From Chitinophagaceae bacterium (GTDB taxonomy: Bacteria > Bacteroidota > Bacteroidia > Chitinophagales > Chitinophagaceae): DNA of 64,000 nt. The position numbers and the translations under genes were made by a program. The stretch is taken from NCBI GenBank assembly GCA_019638625.1, contig JAHBTK010000008.1, forward strand, positions 1-64,000. Direction: 5' to 3'. The notes under the pieces were generated by a model. It was not told the DNA's origin, searched no databases, and saw only the letters and a list, made by a program, of their open reading frames with translations. Within the stretch, counting starts at the first letter, position 1, and each line of letters starts with the position of its first letter. Shown here piece by piece: positions 36,831-45,494 of the stretch.

Positions 36831-37595
36831 ATGTTGCTTAAAGATAAAGTATTTTTTCTCACAGGCGGGTCAAGTGGTATTGGACTGGAATGTGCAAAAG
36901 CTTACATAAGGGAGGGCGCAATACTCGCCATAGCAAGTAACAACGAGAAAGAACTGAATAGGTTGGCGCAGGAACTGGATAAACTCCGCTATATTCCCTT
37001 ATACTGTGATGTATCCTCGGAAACAGATGCGCAAAATGCAATACAAAAAACACTTGATAGCTTCGGGAAGCTGGATGCCATCCACAACAATGCAGGCATC
37101 GTTACCCCTTCGGCTATGCTGCATGAAACCACTACTGAAGAGTGGCACAGGCTTATGGATGTAAATCTTAAAAGTATTTATTTAACAACAAAATATGGAC
37201 TCGAAGCGCTCCGTAAAACCGGCGGAAGCATTTTGAATACGAGTAGCCTGGCGGGACATATTGGCCAGGAAATGCACGCAGTATATACTGCCACAAAAGG
37301 AGGAATCAGCGCACTTACCAAATCCATGGCGCTGGACTATGCGAAATACCGGATCCGGGTGAATGCTGTTTGCCCGGCATGGGTAAAAACTCCTGCCGTT
37401 CAATCCTGGGTTGAAGATCAGGAGGACAGCCAATCGGCAGAAGCCTATATCAATTCCATTCATCCCCTGGGGTACTGTCCTGGAGGTGATGTAATCGCAG
37501 ACGTATGTGTATTCTTATTATCCGATAAGGCACGGTTTATTACAGGATGTACAATGCCGGTAAGCGGTGGAGCCGAACTAGGTTACAGAAGATAA
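36831..37595 (+). CDS. SDR-family dehydrogenase, possible deoxyaldonate/deoxysugar dehydrogenase
   Basis: A 254-residue classical short-chain dehydrogenase. TGGSSGIG at residues 11-18 binds the nucleotide, NNAG is at 86-89, the catalytic Asn is in MDVNLK (112), Ser is near 138, and YTATK gives Tyr152 and Lys156. It is divergent from the AraC gene of the utilization locus. In non-phosphorylating L-fucose or L-rhamnose pathways an SDR oxidises the sugar or the 2-keto-3-deoxy acid, and the final products are pyruvate and L-lactate, which would fit the Lut genes here. The dehydratase and hydrolase of such a route are not in the window, so this is inference. Confidence 0.85.
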   Translation: MLLKDKVFFLTGGSSGIGLECAKAYIREGAILAIASNNEKELNRLAQELDKLRYIPLYCDVSSETDAQNAIQKTLDSFGKLDAIHNNAGIVTPSAMLHETTTEEWHRLMDVNLKSIYLTTKYGLEALRKTGGSILNTSSLAGHIGQEMHAVYTATKGGISALTKSMALDYAKYRIRVNAVCPAWVKTPAVQSWVEDQEDSQSAEAYINSIHPLGYCPGGDVIADVCVFLLSDKARFITGCTMPVSGGAELGYRR

Positions 37596-38137
37596 TAATA
37601 TTTATAAATTTTAACTGACAATTATTAGTGCCTCGTAGAAACAAACTAATTCTTTGAAAGTCTTATTGAATAAAGGTTTAGCTAAATTTAGTTTAGCGGC
37701 AATTTGAAAGACACGATTTCATAACCTATTGAAGATCAGACAGTCCATAAACTTTGACACTCGCAAAGAAAAGAGAACAGGAAATAAAAAGGAAGAAGTC
37801 CCGGAAATAAACAGAGAGCCTGTCTTCGTAGCTCCGGGGTAGAGCATCCGGCAATGGGGGCTGTTGAGAAGCGAAAATCAGCAAAATCGATAAAAAGTTG
37901 GGTGTCCTTTTTTCCTATCGGCATGTGTTTTCATATGCCAGCAGAGTAATCGTACTACTGCCGAATACTGCACTACCGCTTGTCATGCACAAAGGAGGCA
38001 TCTGCATTTTTCCTGTCGGCAAACGTCTGCCAGTGTAATAACTGCATATATTTATAAAAAGGCTACCTGGAAAGGAAGCCTGATGCGTTTGTTGGACGCG
38101 TGACATGAGAAAACTGATTTTGACCGGGATGATAATA
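37596..38137. other. Gene-free region holding the right repeat relic
   Basis: This 542-base stretch carries no convincing gene. At 37682-37691 is the palindrome CTAAATTTAG. The part at 37763-37851 is the second copy of the GIY-YIG/tRNA repeat. The short frames in the last 250 bases show no family likeness. The region forms the border between the utilization locus and the following genes. Confidence 0.7.
37763..37851 (+). repeat. 89-bp direct repeat, right copy: GIY-YIG 3' remnant and tRNA D-arm fragment
   Basis: This segment aligns without gaps to 9870-9958 (about 74 of 89 positions the same by hand). In the GIY-YIG frame it reads AKKREQEIKRKKSRK, then TAA, then TESLSS and TAG, so the nuclease end is recognisable but has gained a stop. 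The tRNA part is cut down to a D-arm-like TAGCTC and GAGC; no anticodon or T arm follows. Upstream of 37763 nothing resembles the rest of the nuclease gene, so this copy is only the 3' end. Confidence 0.75.
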
Positions 38138-39088
38138 TCATTTCGTCAGTAAAGCCTCACTGTAATAAGCTATTTCAGCAACGATATTGCCTTTTTCATC
38201 GAAGCTGTTGCTAAGATGCATAGGCAGGGCAATAGCTTTTTTATCCGACTTCCTTACCAGGTTAAATTTCCACCACGAGAGCACTTCGCGGCCATTATCC
38301 ATTTCATATTCCAGGTAGTCGGGATAGCCGATCATATCTATGCTTTTAATTTCAAAATTGGACAGGAACTGCTGAATATTTTCTTTTTCCTGCGCTTTGG
38401 TGCGGGTTTTCCCCCATTCCCCGTTAATATCATAGAACTCCACATTATCGCTGTAATAGCCCAGGTATTTTTCAATATCGCCTTTTTCAAAAGCATACAC
38501 GGCTTTGCGGATGGTATTGACATTCTCGTGGTGATTGTAGATCTTTCCGTTGGTTCTGTTAGCGAAGCTGGCATATATTTCATCAATTACCTTACCATTA
38601 CTATAGCTGATGATCCGTTTGATTTTATTGTCTTTGGTAAGATAATAGATACGCTGCGCCGCCGCGTCTATCTTTACCCCGGTGGTTTTATGTACGCCCT
38701 TTATCACGATCCAGTTTAATATCACGATATCCCCGTTTTTATTGTCTTTTTTATAATCAAGCACATCCGGGTAAGAGCCCGGTACAGGCTCTATGGCAAA
38801 ATAATCCAGCTCCCTGCCGTAGAGAAGGGTGGTATTTACGTATGCCGCTTTGCCGGTGGCGGTTTCGCTCAGATTGCTCAAACGGGTGGTTGTGCCATTG
38901 TACGATTTGAAATCTTCCGTCAAAAAACCGGCAATTTTGACAGAATCGCCGGCCACAGAGGCTTTTTCAAATTCGTCTATTACTTTAATGGCGGGATGGT
39001 CAATGTAGATCGTTCCGTTTTCCTTTTTTTGAGCAAAAAGAAACGTACCGGCAAAAGTAATTGCGAGCACTAAGATTGCTTTTTTCAT
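38138..39088 (-). CDS. Secreted protein with two SnoaL/NTF2-like domains
   Basis: A 316-residue protein with signal peptide (MKKAILVLAITFAGTFLFAQ). Two SnoaL-like (NTF2 fold) halves can be seen, each starting with a helix like IKVIDEFEKASVAGDSVKIA or TIRKAVYAFEKGDIEKYLGY, then FLTEDFKSYNG or YYSDNVEFYD and an IDM or IDE strand region. Such domains bind small hydrophobic ligands or act as simple isomerases; the function here is unknown. The gene is divergent from the hybrid two-component gene with a 355-base gap. Confidence 0.75.
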   Translation of the reverse strand: MKKAILVLAITFAGTFLFAQKKENGTIYIDHPAIKVIDEFEKASVAGDSVKIAGFLTEDFKSYNGTTTRLSNLSETATGKAAYVNTTLLYGRELDYFAIEPVPGSYPDVLDYKKDNKNGDIVILNWIVIKGVHKTTGVKIDAAAQRIYYLTKDNKIKRIISYSNGKVIDEIYASFANRTNGKIYNHHENVNTIRKAVYAFEKGDIEKYLGYYSDNVEFYDINGEWGKTRTKAQEKENIQQFLSNFEIKSIDMIGYPDYLEYEMDNGREVLSWWKFNLVRKSDKKAIALPMHLSNSFDEKGNIVAEIAYYSEALLTK

Positions 39089-39443
39089 TTTATCAGAGTT
39101 TAAAATTGGGTATATAATAAATACATGTCTTGGCTAAACTGGTTTGGACGATGACCATCGCTCAACGGTTGATCTTTCTTTACTTACTTTCTGTAATAAT
39201 GTGATAAGGATAAAATTTTATCGGGTCTGGTAAGCGGCAGGAGTTCCTGAATATTGGTGTTGTAAAGTTCCAGCCTGATCGCGTACAGCGTGAGGAATCT
39301 TTCATCAATTCAATTGAAACTTTCCGCTTTTGGCAGGACAAATTGTGCATGACCCGGACAAATTCAGCATTTTGCAGTGCGGGGGTTAAAAAGTATGCTT
39401 TTCCTTGGTTTAAATATGTACCGGGAAAAGTATCTTTATAGAA
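39089..39443. other. Divergent intergenic region before the hybrid two-component gene
   Basis: This 355-base gap separates the SnoaL-like gene (minus) from the hybrid sensor gene (plus). I saw no tRNA, no strong hairpin and no exact TAnnTTTG box on either strand. Promoters for both genes must be here. Confidence 0.5.
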
Positions 39444-42400
39444 ATGCCTAAAACCCTGCGGCTTTCTTTATTTTTTTTGCTCATTCTTTCTGTTTGTGCC
39501 GGCCACGCTTCCGCGCAAACAGGCTCCGGTTATGAAACCCTGTCTGCCACCCAGGGGCTGTCGCAGGGGCTGATCAATGATATGCTCCAGGACAAAGAGG
39601 GGTTTATCTGGATAGCCACCAAGGGTGGCCTTAACCGGTACGATGGTTACAGCTTTAAAGTATTTACCACCGACCCGCAGGACAGCAGTTCCATCAGCAG
39701 TAACTCACTGAGCAACCTGCTGGAAGACAGTCGGGGAAGACTTTGGATAGGCACTTATGATGGTGGGGTGAATGTGTATAACAAAAGGACCGGTCGCTTT
39801 TTGCGGATCAGCCAGGCTTCGGGACTTTCCAGTAACCGTGTGGAATCTGATATGACAGAGCTGCCTGACGGCAGTATTCTGGTAAGTCCCCAGGGTGGCA
39901 GCTTGAATGTTGTTTCGTTGCCCGACGCCGGCGAGCCGGTGATTTCATCTTTACATATACCCGGCGGCCGGAGCGCCAATTGGATATTAAAGGATGAAAA
40001 GGGTCTTATCTGGATTGACTGTGATGATAACAGTATTTTTATTTTCAACCCTTCCACGGCGGGTTTCGATCTTTTATACGATGGGCATCGTTTTACCAGC
40101 CTGGTAGAAACCACCGGCAAATTCATTTCTGCAAAATTCAGTCAGGCCTTAGGACCGATGGCTATCCCGGCCATGCGGTCGGAATTTATTGATTCTACAG
40201 GTCAGCTGGAGGCTCATATGGTCACTAATGGAAAAGACGGAACATTCATCATTGATAATCGTTTCCCTGTTACAACCGGTGCATCAGGATGCAATTTTTA
40301 CGATTTCAATGCCATAAAAGCCGGGGACAACATGAATGATGTATATGCACGCAATCTTAAAACCAATGTCAGGGATCAGAATATCAAATGCCTGTTGTTG
40401 GACCGGTCAGGTGTGTTATGGGTGGGCACCATGGGGCACGGCATCTACAAATACCACATTCGCAACGACCGCTTCCATCCTGTTTTACCGAATATGAGCA
40501 TACAGCGGATAACAACCCTGAATAATGATATGCTGTATGTTCAGGGGTGGAGTTCCGCGAAATTATTGACCCCGCAAGGAGAAGAACGCACCAACCCTGT
40601 TGAGCCTGTTATCAGCGACGGACTTGCTTTTACGAATGTGATCCAGGAAAAAACCGGCGGCTACTGGCTTTATTGGAATGGACAAAAGAAAATATACCGG
40701 TATACGGCGGATAAGAAACTAGCCACTGTATACGATGAGGCGGTTAATACAACAGCTACGGAGCAACTGCAACCCTTTATACAAGACAGCAGACATCGCA
40801 TATGGGTTTGCGGCGCCAATGGTACGCTGGCAAGGATTGATCCAGCCACCGGCAAGCTTTCAAAATTTGTAGTAAACACCGGGCAATACACCGGTACGGC
40901 GGCGCTTACACAAACCAACGCGTTCTATGAAGACCGGCAGGGTATTTTCTGGCTGGGTACCGAACATGGTTTTGCAAGACTGGAATTTACGAACGATACA
41001 TCCTCACCCGGGGTAAAGTGGTTTAAAAATATTCCCGGCAACCACAATTCCCTCAGTTATAATTATGTTTCCTGGTTTATGGATGACCCCGCTGACAACG
41101 ATTACCTATGGATATGCACAAAAGGCGGAGGGCTCAACCGCATGCAGAAATCAACCGGGAAATTTATTCATTATACCACCAAACAGGGGCTGCCCAATGA
41201 TGTGGTATATGGAATATTAGCCGATAATACCGGTAATATATGGGGAAGCACTAACCGTGGCATATTCTGCATGCTGGCAGCGAAAGAGGAAAACGATTTG
41301 CCGCCGGTATTCAGGGTATTCAGCACGAGTGATGGCCTGCAGGCCGATGAATTCAATACCAATGCACTGGCGAAATTATCCAATGGCGATCTTGCATTTG
41401 GAGGCGTAAATGGTTTAAATATTTTTAGCCCGCAAAAAGTATTGTCCGGCAGTTATTCCCCCAACGTATATATCACCGCCATACAGATCGCCAATAAAAC
41501 AATAACGCCCGGCGATGAAACAGGCGTGCTTGAGGAAACGATTGAACAAACAGCATCCATAACACTCAGTCATTTGCAGGATGTGCTTACGCTCGAATTT
41601 TCTTCACTTGATTATACAGCGCCCGGGCAAAACAAATACCGCTACCAGTTAGCAGGTATTGATAAGGGGTGGGTGGAGAGCGGAACAAGGCGCACAGCCA
41701 CTTACCTGCACCTTCCTGCAGGAAAATATACATTTAAAGTGCAGGGTAGCAACAGCCAGGGTATATGGAGTGATAAGATAGCAGAACTAAAGATCGTTAT
41801 ATTACCGCCCTGGTGGCGAACGGGGTGGGCTTATATGATATATGCTTTGCTGATCGCATTAGCTATACGTGCTTACCTCAGGTTTAATGTAAATAAGGCA
41901 AAACTGCAATCGCAGTTAAACTATGAGCAGTTGGAAGCCAAAAGAGTAAAAGAACTGGACACCATTAAAACACAATTATATACCAATATTACCCATGAAT
42001 TTCGGACACCCCTTACCGTTATACTTGGAATGGCGCGGCAGGTTGTGGAAAAACCCACAGAGCAGTTTGATACCCGTATGGATATGATCGTGCGCAACGG
42101 TCAAAGCCTGCTGAACCTGGTGAATCAGCTACTCGATCTTTCCAAGCTGGAAACCGGTAAAATGAAGTTGCAGTTATCGCATGGAGACGTTATCCATTTT
42201 CTGCGGTATATCGTTGAATCCTTTCATTCCCTGGCCGAAAGCCAGCAAAAACAGTTGCATTTTTTAACGGATATTGACGGGCTGCACAGGGAGTTTGACA
42301 GGGAGAAATTAAGACAGATCGTATCCAACCTGCTTTCCAATGCTATCAAATTCACCCCTGAAAAAGGAAATATTTATATCAGTGTATCGGAAACCGTACA

Positions 42401-43568
42401 ATCCAATAATACTGATAACGCTACTTTAATAATTAAAGTAAAAGATACCGGTATAGGCATACCTGAAGGTCAGTTGCAATATGTTTTCGACAGGTTTTAT
42501 CAACTGGATAACAGCCACACCCGGAAAACAGAAGGTACCGGTATCGGCCTGGCATTGACAAAAGAACTGGTTAAATTAATGGACGGAGAGATCGTGGTAA
42601 AAAGTCCGCCGTCCGGCGCTTTTAAGGGAAGTGAGTTTACCGTATCGCTTCCACTGAAGAAGGTAACGGCAACAGAGGAACCGGCACTGCCTGATATTAA
42701 CAAACAAATATCCTCTCCTGTTGTCGCAAAGCCGGATTTCAGCGAATTGATACCGGATAAGGAAGAAAAAAATATCAGTGCGCCATTGATATTGCTGGTG
42801 GAAGACAATGCTGATGTGGTAGCCTATACCGCCTCCTGTCTTTCTGATTACAGGCTTGCCGTAGGCAAAGACGGCAGGGAGGGATTTGATATAGCTACAG
42901 ATATGATCCCGGACCTTATCATCACCGATGTGATGATGCCATTTGTGGATGGCTTTGAACTGGTGAACAAATTACGCCGCAATGAAAATACCAGCCATAT
43001 CCCTGTTATTATGCTCACCGCCAAAGCTGATATAAGCAGCAGGATAGAAGGTTTGCAGCAGGGCGCCGATGCCTACCTGGAAAAACCGTTTAATAAAGAA
43101 GAGTTGCTGGTGCGGATAAATAAATTACTGGAGATGCGTAAAAACCTGCAGCAGTATTATCTTAGAAAAGCAGGTATACAGGGAGATGTACCCACACCAC
43201 CGGTGGTGATCCCTGATAAAACAGGCGATCATACTATTGAAGATGGTTTTGTAAAAAAGGTAAGAGAAGCAGTGGAGCAAAACCTGACGGATGTAAATTT
43301 TACCGTTGAGAAATTATGCAGGCTGGTCTTTATGAGCCATTCGCAACTGCATCGCAAACTGGAAGCACTCACCGGGTGTTCTCCCAACAAATTCATCCGC
43401 ATGATCCGGCTTAAAAAAGCAAGAGAATTATTACAGAACTCCTCCAATAGTATTGCCGCTGTCGCATTGGACTGTGGTTATAGCGACCCGGGGTATTTTT
43501 CCAGGGTATTCAGGCAGGAGTATGGTGTAACGCCCCAGGAATGGAGAAGTATAAGAATCCGGAATTAA
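39444..43568 (+). CDS. Hybrid two-component system (one-protein sensor kinase/regulator)
   Basis: A 1374-residue HTCS protein. A signal peptide is followed by a periplasmic sensor made of two-component-regulator propeller repeats (for example DKEGFIWIATKGGLNRYDG, DSRGRLWIGTYDGGVNVYN) and a Y_Y_Y domain to about residue 785. One membrane helix (about 795-815), a HisKA domain with the phospho-acceptor His851 in THEFRTPL, an ATPase domain (NLLSNAIKFTPEKG, GTGIGLALTKEL), a receiver domain with Asp1162 (IITDVMMPFVDG), and a C-terminal AraC helix-turn-helix domain complete the protein. HTCS proteins sense glycan fragments and switch on utilization loci. The nearest SusCD pair belongs to the locus to its left, beyond the right repeat relic, so the target is uncertain. 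Confidence 0.96.
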   Translation: MPKTLRLSLFFLLILSVCAGHASAQTGSGYETLSATQGLSQGLINDMLQDKEGFIWIATKGGLNRYDGYSFKVFTTDPQDSSSISSNSLSNLLEDSRGRLWIGTYDGGVNVYNKRTGRFLRISQASGLSSNRVESDMTELPDGSILVSPQGGSLNVVSLPDAGEPVISSLHIPGGRSANWILKDEKGLIWIDCDDNSIFIFNPSTAGFDLLYDGHRFTSLVETTGKFISAKFSQALGPMAIPAMRSEFIDSTGQLEAHMVTNGKDGTFIIDNRFPVTTGASGCNFYDFNAIKAGDNMNDVYARNLKTNVRDQNIKCLLLDRSGVLWVGTMGHGIYKYHIRNDRFHPVLPNMSIQRITTLNNDMLYVQGWSSAKLLTPQGEERTNPVEPVISDGLAFTNVIQEKTGGYWLYWNGQKKIYRYTADKKLATVYDEAVNTTATEQLQPFIQDSRHRIWVCGANGTLARIDPATGKLSKFVVNTGQYTGTAALTQTNAFYEDRQGIFWLGTEHGFARLEFTNDTSSPGVKWFKNIPGNHNSLSYNYVSWFMDDPADNDYLWICTKGGGLNRMQKSTGKFIHYTTKQGLPNDVVYGILADNTGNIWGSTNRGIFCMLAAKEENDLPPVFRVFSTSDGLQADEFNTNALAKLSNGDLAFGGVNGLNIFSPQKVLSGSYSPNVYITAIQIANKTITPGDETGVLEETIEQTASITLSHLQDVLTLEFSSLDYTAPGQNKYRYQLAGIDKGWVESGTRRTATYLHLPAGKYTFKVQGSNSQGIWSDKIAELKIVILPPWWRTGWAYMIYALLIALAIRAYLRFNVNKAKLQSQLNYEQLEAKRVKELDTIKTQLYTNITHEFRTPLTVILGMARQVVEKPTEQFDTRMDMIVRNGQSLLNLVNQLLDLSKLETGKMKLQLSHGDVIHFLRYIVESFHSLAESQQKQLHFLTDIDGLHREFDREKLRQIVSNLLSNAIKFTPEKGNIYISVSETVQSNNTDNATLIIKVKDTGIGIPEGQLQYVFDRFYQLDNSHTRKTEGTGIGLALTKELVKLMDGEIVVKSPPSGAFKGSEFTVSLPLKKVTATEEPALPDINKQISSPVVAKPDFSELIPDKEEKNISAPLILLVEDNADVVAYTASCLSDYRLAVGKDGREGFDIATDMIPDLIITDVMMPFVDGFELVNKLRRNENTSHIPVIMLTAKADISSRIEGLQQGADAYLEKPFNKEELLVRINKLLEMRKNLQQYYLRKAGIQGDVPTPPVVIPDKTGDHTIEDGFVKKVREAVEQNLTDVNFTVEKLCRLVFMSHSQLHRKLEALTGCSPNKFIRMIRLKKARELLQNSSNSIAAVALDCGYSDPGYFSRVFRQEYGVTPQEWRSIRIRN

Positions 43569-43588
43569 CACAGTTCTTCTTACGATAA

Positions 43589-43843
43589 TTATCTTATCCA
43601 TTCTAATGCCCTAGCAATTTTAGCATCTTTTTCAAAGCTCTCATAATCATCTCCGTTAAAAACCTCAATATCAGGATCTATAGCTATTGTATATTCCCTG
43701 TCATTTCTATCCGCTACATAAGCGCTTGCTATATAATAATAAACATTGTGGCTAATCCTTACTTCGGCATTGGCAGTGACCAGTCCTGCCGGGGTCAGAC
43801 ATTGATTATAAATTATTTTGGCTATGGATACTGTCGTTGTTGT
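43589..43843 (-). pseudogene. 3' remnant of an S41 (C-terminal processing) peptidase gene
   Basis: An open stretch of 85 codons without any ATG ends at TAA (43589-43591). It reads LTPAGLVTANAEVRISHNVY, then YYIASAYVADRNDREY, IDPDIEVFNGDDYE and ARALEWIR. This order, TAGLxTAN, then AYxADRNG, then PDIEV, then a final AxEWI, is that of the C-terminal end of S41-type peptidases. Nothing of the catalytic core is present upstream, where a stop follows at once. I take it as the tail of a lost secreted protease gene. It lies between the HTCS gene and the DUF1772 gene. Confidence 0.65.
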
Positions 43844-43854
43844 TTATAATGCAA

Positions 43855-44334
43855 TCAGTTTGGTAATCGTACTCCGGATCTGGTAAGCCCTAAAAAAGCC
43901 GTAATAGCGAGCATAATAAGAAATGCTAAACGAACAAGACTTAATGTTTCCCATAATCCTGCCCGCTTAGTTAAAGATGGATCTGCATTTCCTGAAAAAG
44001 CCTGACCGGTAATAGCAATCAGTTCAGGCACAAAGAAAGCGAATGTGATGATTAAAACGAATACATAGCCCGCAGATGTAATCAACAGGTAGGGCCTGCT
44101 ACCTGTTTTCCAGAACAGGATAATACAAGCGACCAATAATAACAGCGTGACCGGGTGTATGGCTTTCCAGAAAGGCGTAGGGTTAAGCCCATACTTACCC
44201 TGGAACATACTCAAGGAAACAGGCGGAGCGGCACTCCACCGGGGCACTACGGCTACATGTTCATAAACTGCTGCGCCTACGACCACAGCAAAGGAAAGAC
44301 AGGCAAATGCGTAAATAATGTTTTTAAAGTCCAT
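43855..44334 (-). CDS. DUF1772-like membrane protein
   Basis: A 159-residue protein with four predicted membrane helices and a polar loop (VVPRWSAAPPVSLSMFQGKY) after the first. This layout is that of the DUF1772 family (PF08592), which includes anthrone-oxygenase-like proteins; most bacterial members have no known function. I start at the ATG at 44334 (MDFKNIIYAF), since an ATG 20 codons further upstream adds a polar stretch with no family likeness. The gene follows the cupin gene with a 78-base gap on the same strand, so the two may be co-transcribed. Confidence 0.7.
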   Translation of the reverse strand: MDFKNIIYAFACLSFAVVVGAAVYEHVAVVPRWSAAPPVSLSMFQGKYGLNPTPFWKAIHPVTLLLLVACIILFWKTGSRPYLLITSAGYVFVLIITFAFFVPELIAITGQAFSGNADPSLTKRAGLWETLSLVRLAFLIMLAITAFLGLTRSGVRLPN

Positions 44335-44412
44335 AAAAAATGATTGATTGTTATAAGAATAATTGTGTTTGCTAAAATTTATTTTAAACCACATAGGAAC
44401 ATAGCATTGGCT

Positions 44413-45111
44413 TTATAATTTCTCCTTTACAAAAGGATCATATTTTTTATAATAGCTTCTGTACCCGAAAAGCCGCAATGCCGGGGCAAGTACAAATCCC
44501 ATTGTTTTCTGAATAAATACCGGCGGCCCGTCTGCGATATAGGAATCAAACCCATTGGTTTGAAACAGGGTCATCCGGAAAGCTATATCCGGCGCCTGTT
44601 CAAATCCTGGTTGATCGTCCATTGCGCCGTACACCTGTACCAGGTTAAAAGCGAACTTTTCGGGAAAGGCAAATGCTCCTTTCAAACGGATGGTATCAGC
44701 GGTTTCATTGTAAGGCTTATGTGGAGTTCCTTTGGGAATATGCAGTACTTCGCCCGGTTGTATTTTACGGATGTCGCCATTTACCCATACCGTTAGTTCA
44801 CCATTGTCAATCTGGAAAGTTTCGTCAAAACCGGTATGGATATGTTTGGGTGGCCCCGCAGCATAAGGCTCCATTTCCAGCACACAATGGACATATCCAT
44901 TTTCCTGCCTTATTACCGTTTGCCGGAACCCCTCTGTTTTGCTGTATAGTTGTTGCCCTGGTTTGAACCAGGTAGCAATGTCCGGCTTTTTTTCGGGGAG
45001 CAGTATTCTATGAAACAAAGTACCTATTATCAAATAAGAAGCAATAGTGAAGAACAGTGTCATACTGACTTTTTTAATGATTTTGGTTTGCATAAAATTT
45101 TTTGCTTTCAT
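44413..45111 (-). CDS. Membrane-anchored cupin-domain protein
   Basis: A 232-residue protein with one N-terminal membrane helix (TLFFTIASYLIIGTLFH). Residues 70-145 form a single cupin: GPPKHIHTGFDETFQIDNGE holds the HxH and E metal ligands, and IPKGTPHKPYN holds the last His. Cupins of this kind are found in dioxygenases, isomerases and storage or sensor proteins; no substrate can be read from the sequence. It lies upstream of the DUF1772 gene on the same strand. Confidence 0.75.
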   Translation of the reverse strand: MKAKNFMQTKIIKKVSMTLFFTIASYLIIGTLFHRILLPEKKPDIATWFKPGQQLYSKTEGFRQTVIRQENGYVHCVLEMEPYAAGPPKHIHTGFDETFQIDNGELTVWVNGDIRKIQPGEVLHIPKGTPHKPYNETADTIRLKGAFAFPEKFAFNLVQVYGAMDDQPGFEQAPDIAFRMTLFQTNGFDSYIADGPPVFIQKTMGFVLAPALRLFGYRSYYKKYDPFVKEKL

Positions 45112-45494
45112 ATTATTATTTTAAAAGTCCTTTACCCGGTCGGAAAAAACCTGTTTACGCACAATTGAGATTTTGATCAATGCGTGTGCAAATTAGATTG
45201 ACAAAATCACCACAGAAATGTAATGCGTCATGAAACGGAGAAATTGGCGTGTGAAGAACAGGTTATTGCAGATTGTAGTATGCTCCAGGCAATCTTATAC
45301 AACGGAAATAAAGCAGGCACACTTCTTTACTATAAAGTTTTGTGTTTATCTATCCTCTTTGTAGTATAACAAGAAAGCCTTGTGTTTTAATCCGCTGTTA
45401 AGGTTGCTTCATGTGGTATTTTCTCCGTTCCTATACAGGGATACTTTTTTCACTTTATCCCTTTTTCATATTTGCAGCCAAAAAGCAAATAAAT
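45112..45494. other. Divergent intergenic region between cupin and OmpA-like genes
   Basis: This 383-base region separates the minus-strand cupin gene from the plus-strand OmpA-like gene. It is AT-rich near the plus-strand gene. I found no exact Bacteroidota promoter boxes, no RNA gene and no strong hairpin. Confidence 0.45.

Noticed and set aside
37915..38106. Short minus-strand frame right of the repeat relic
   Set aside because: It shows no family likeness, has unusual composition and lies in a region of decayed sequence.
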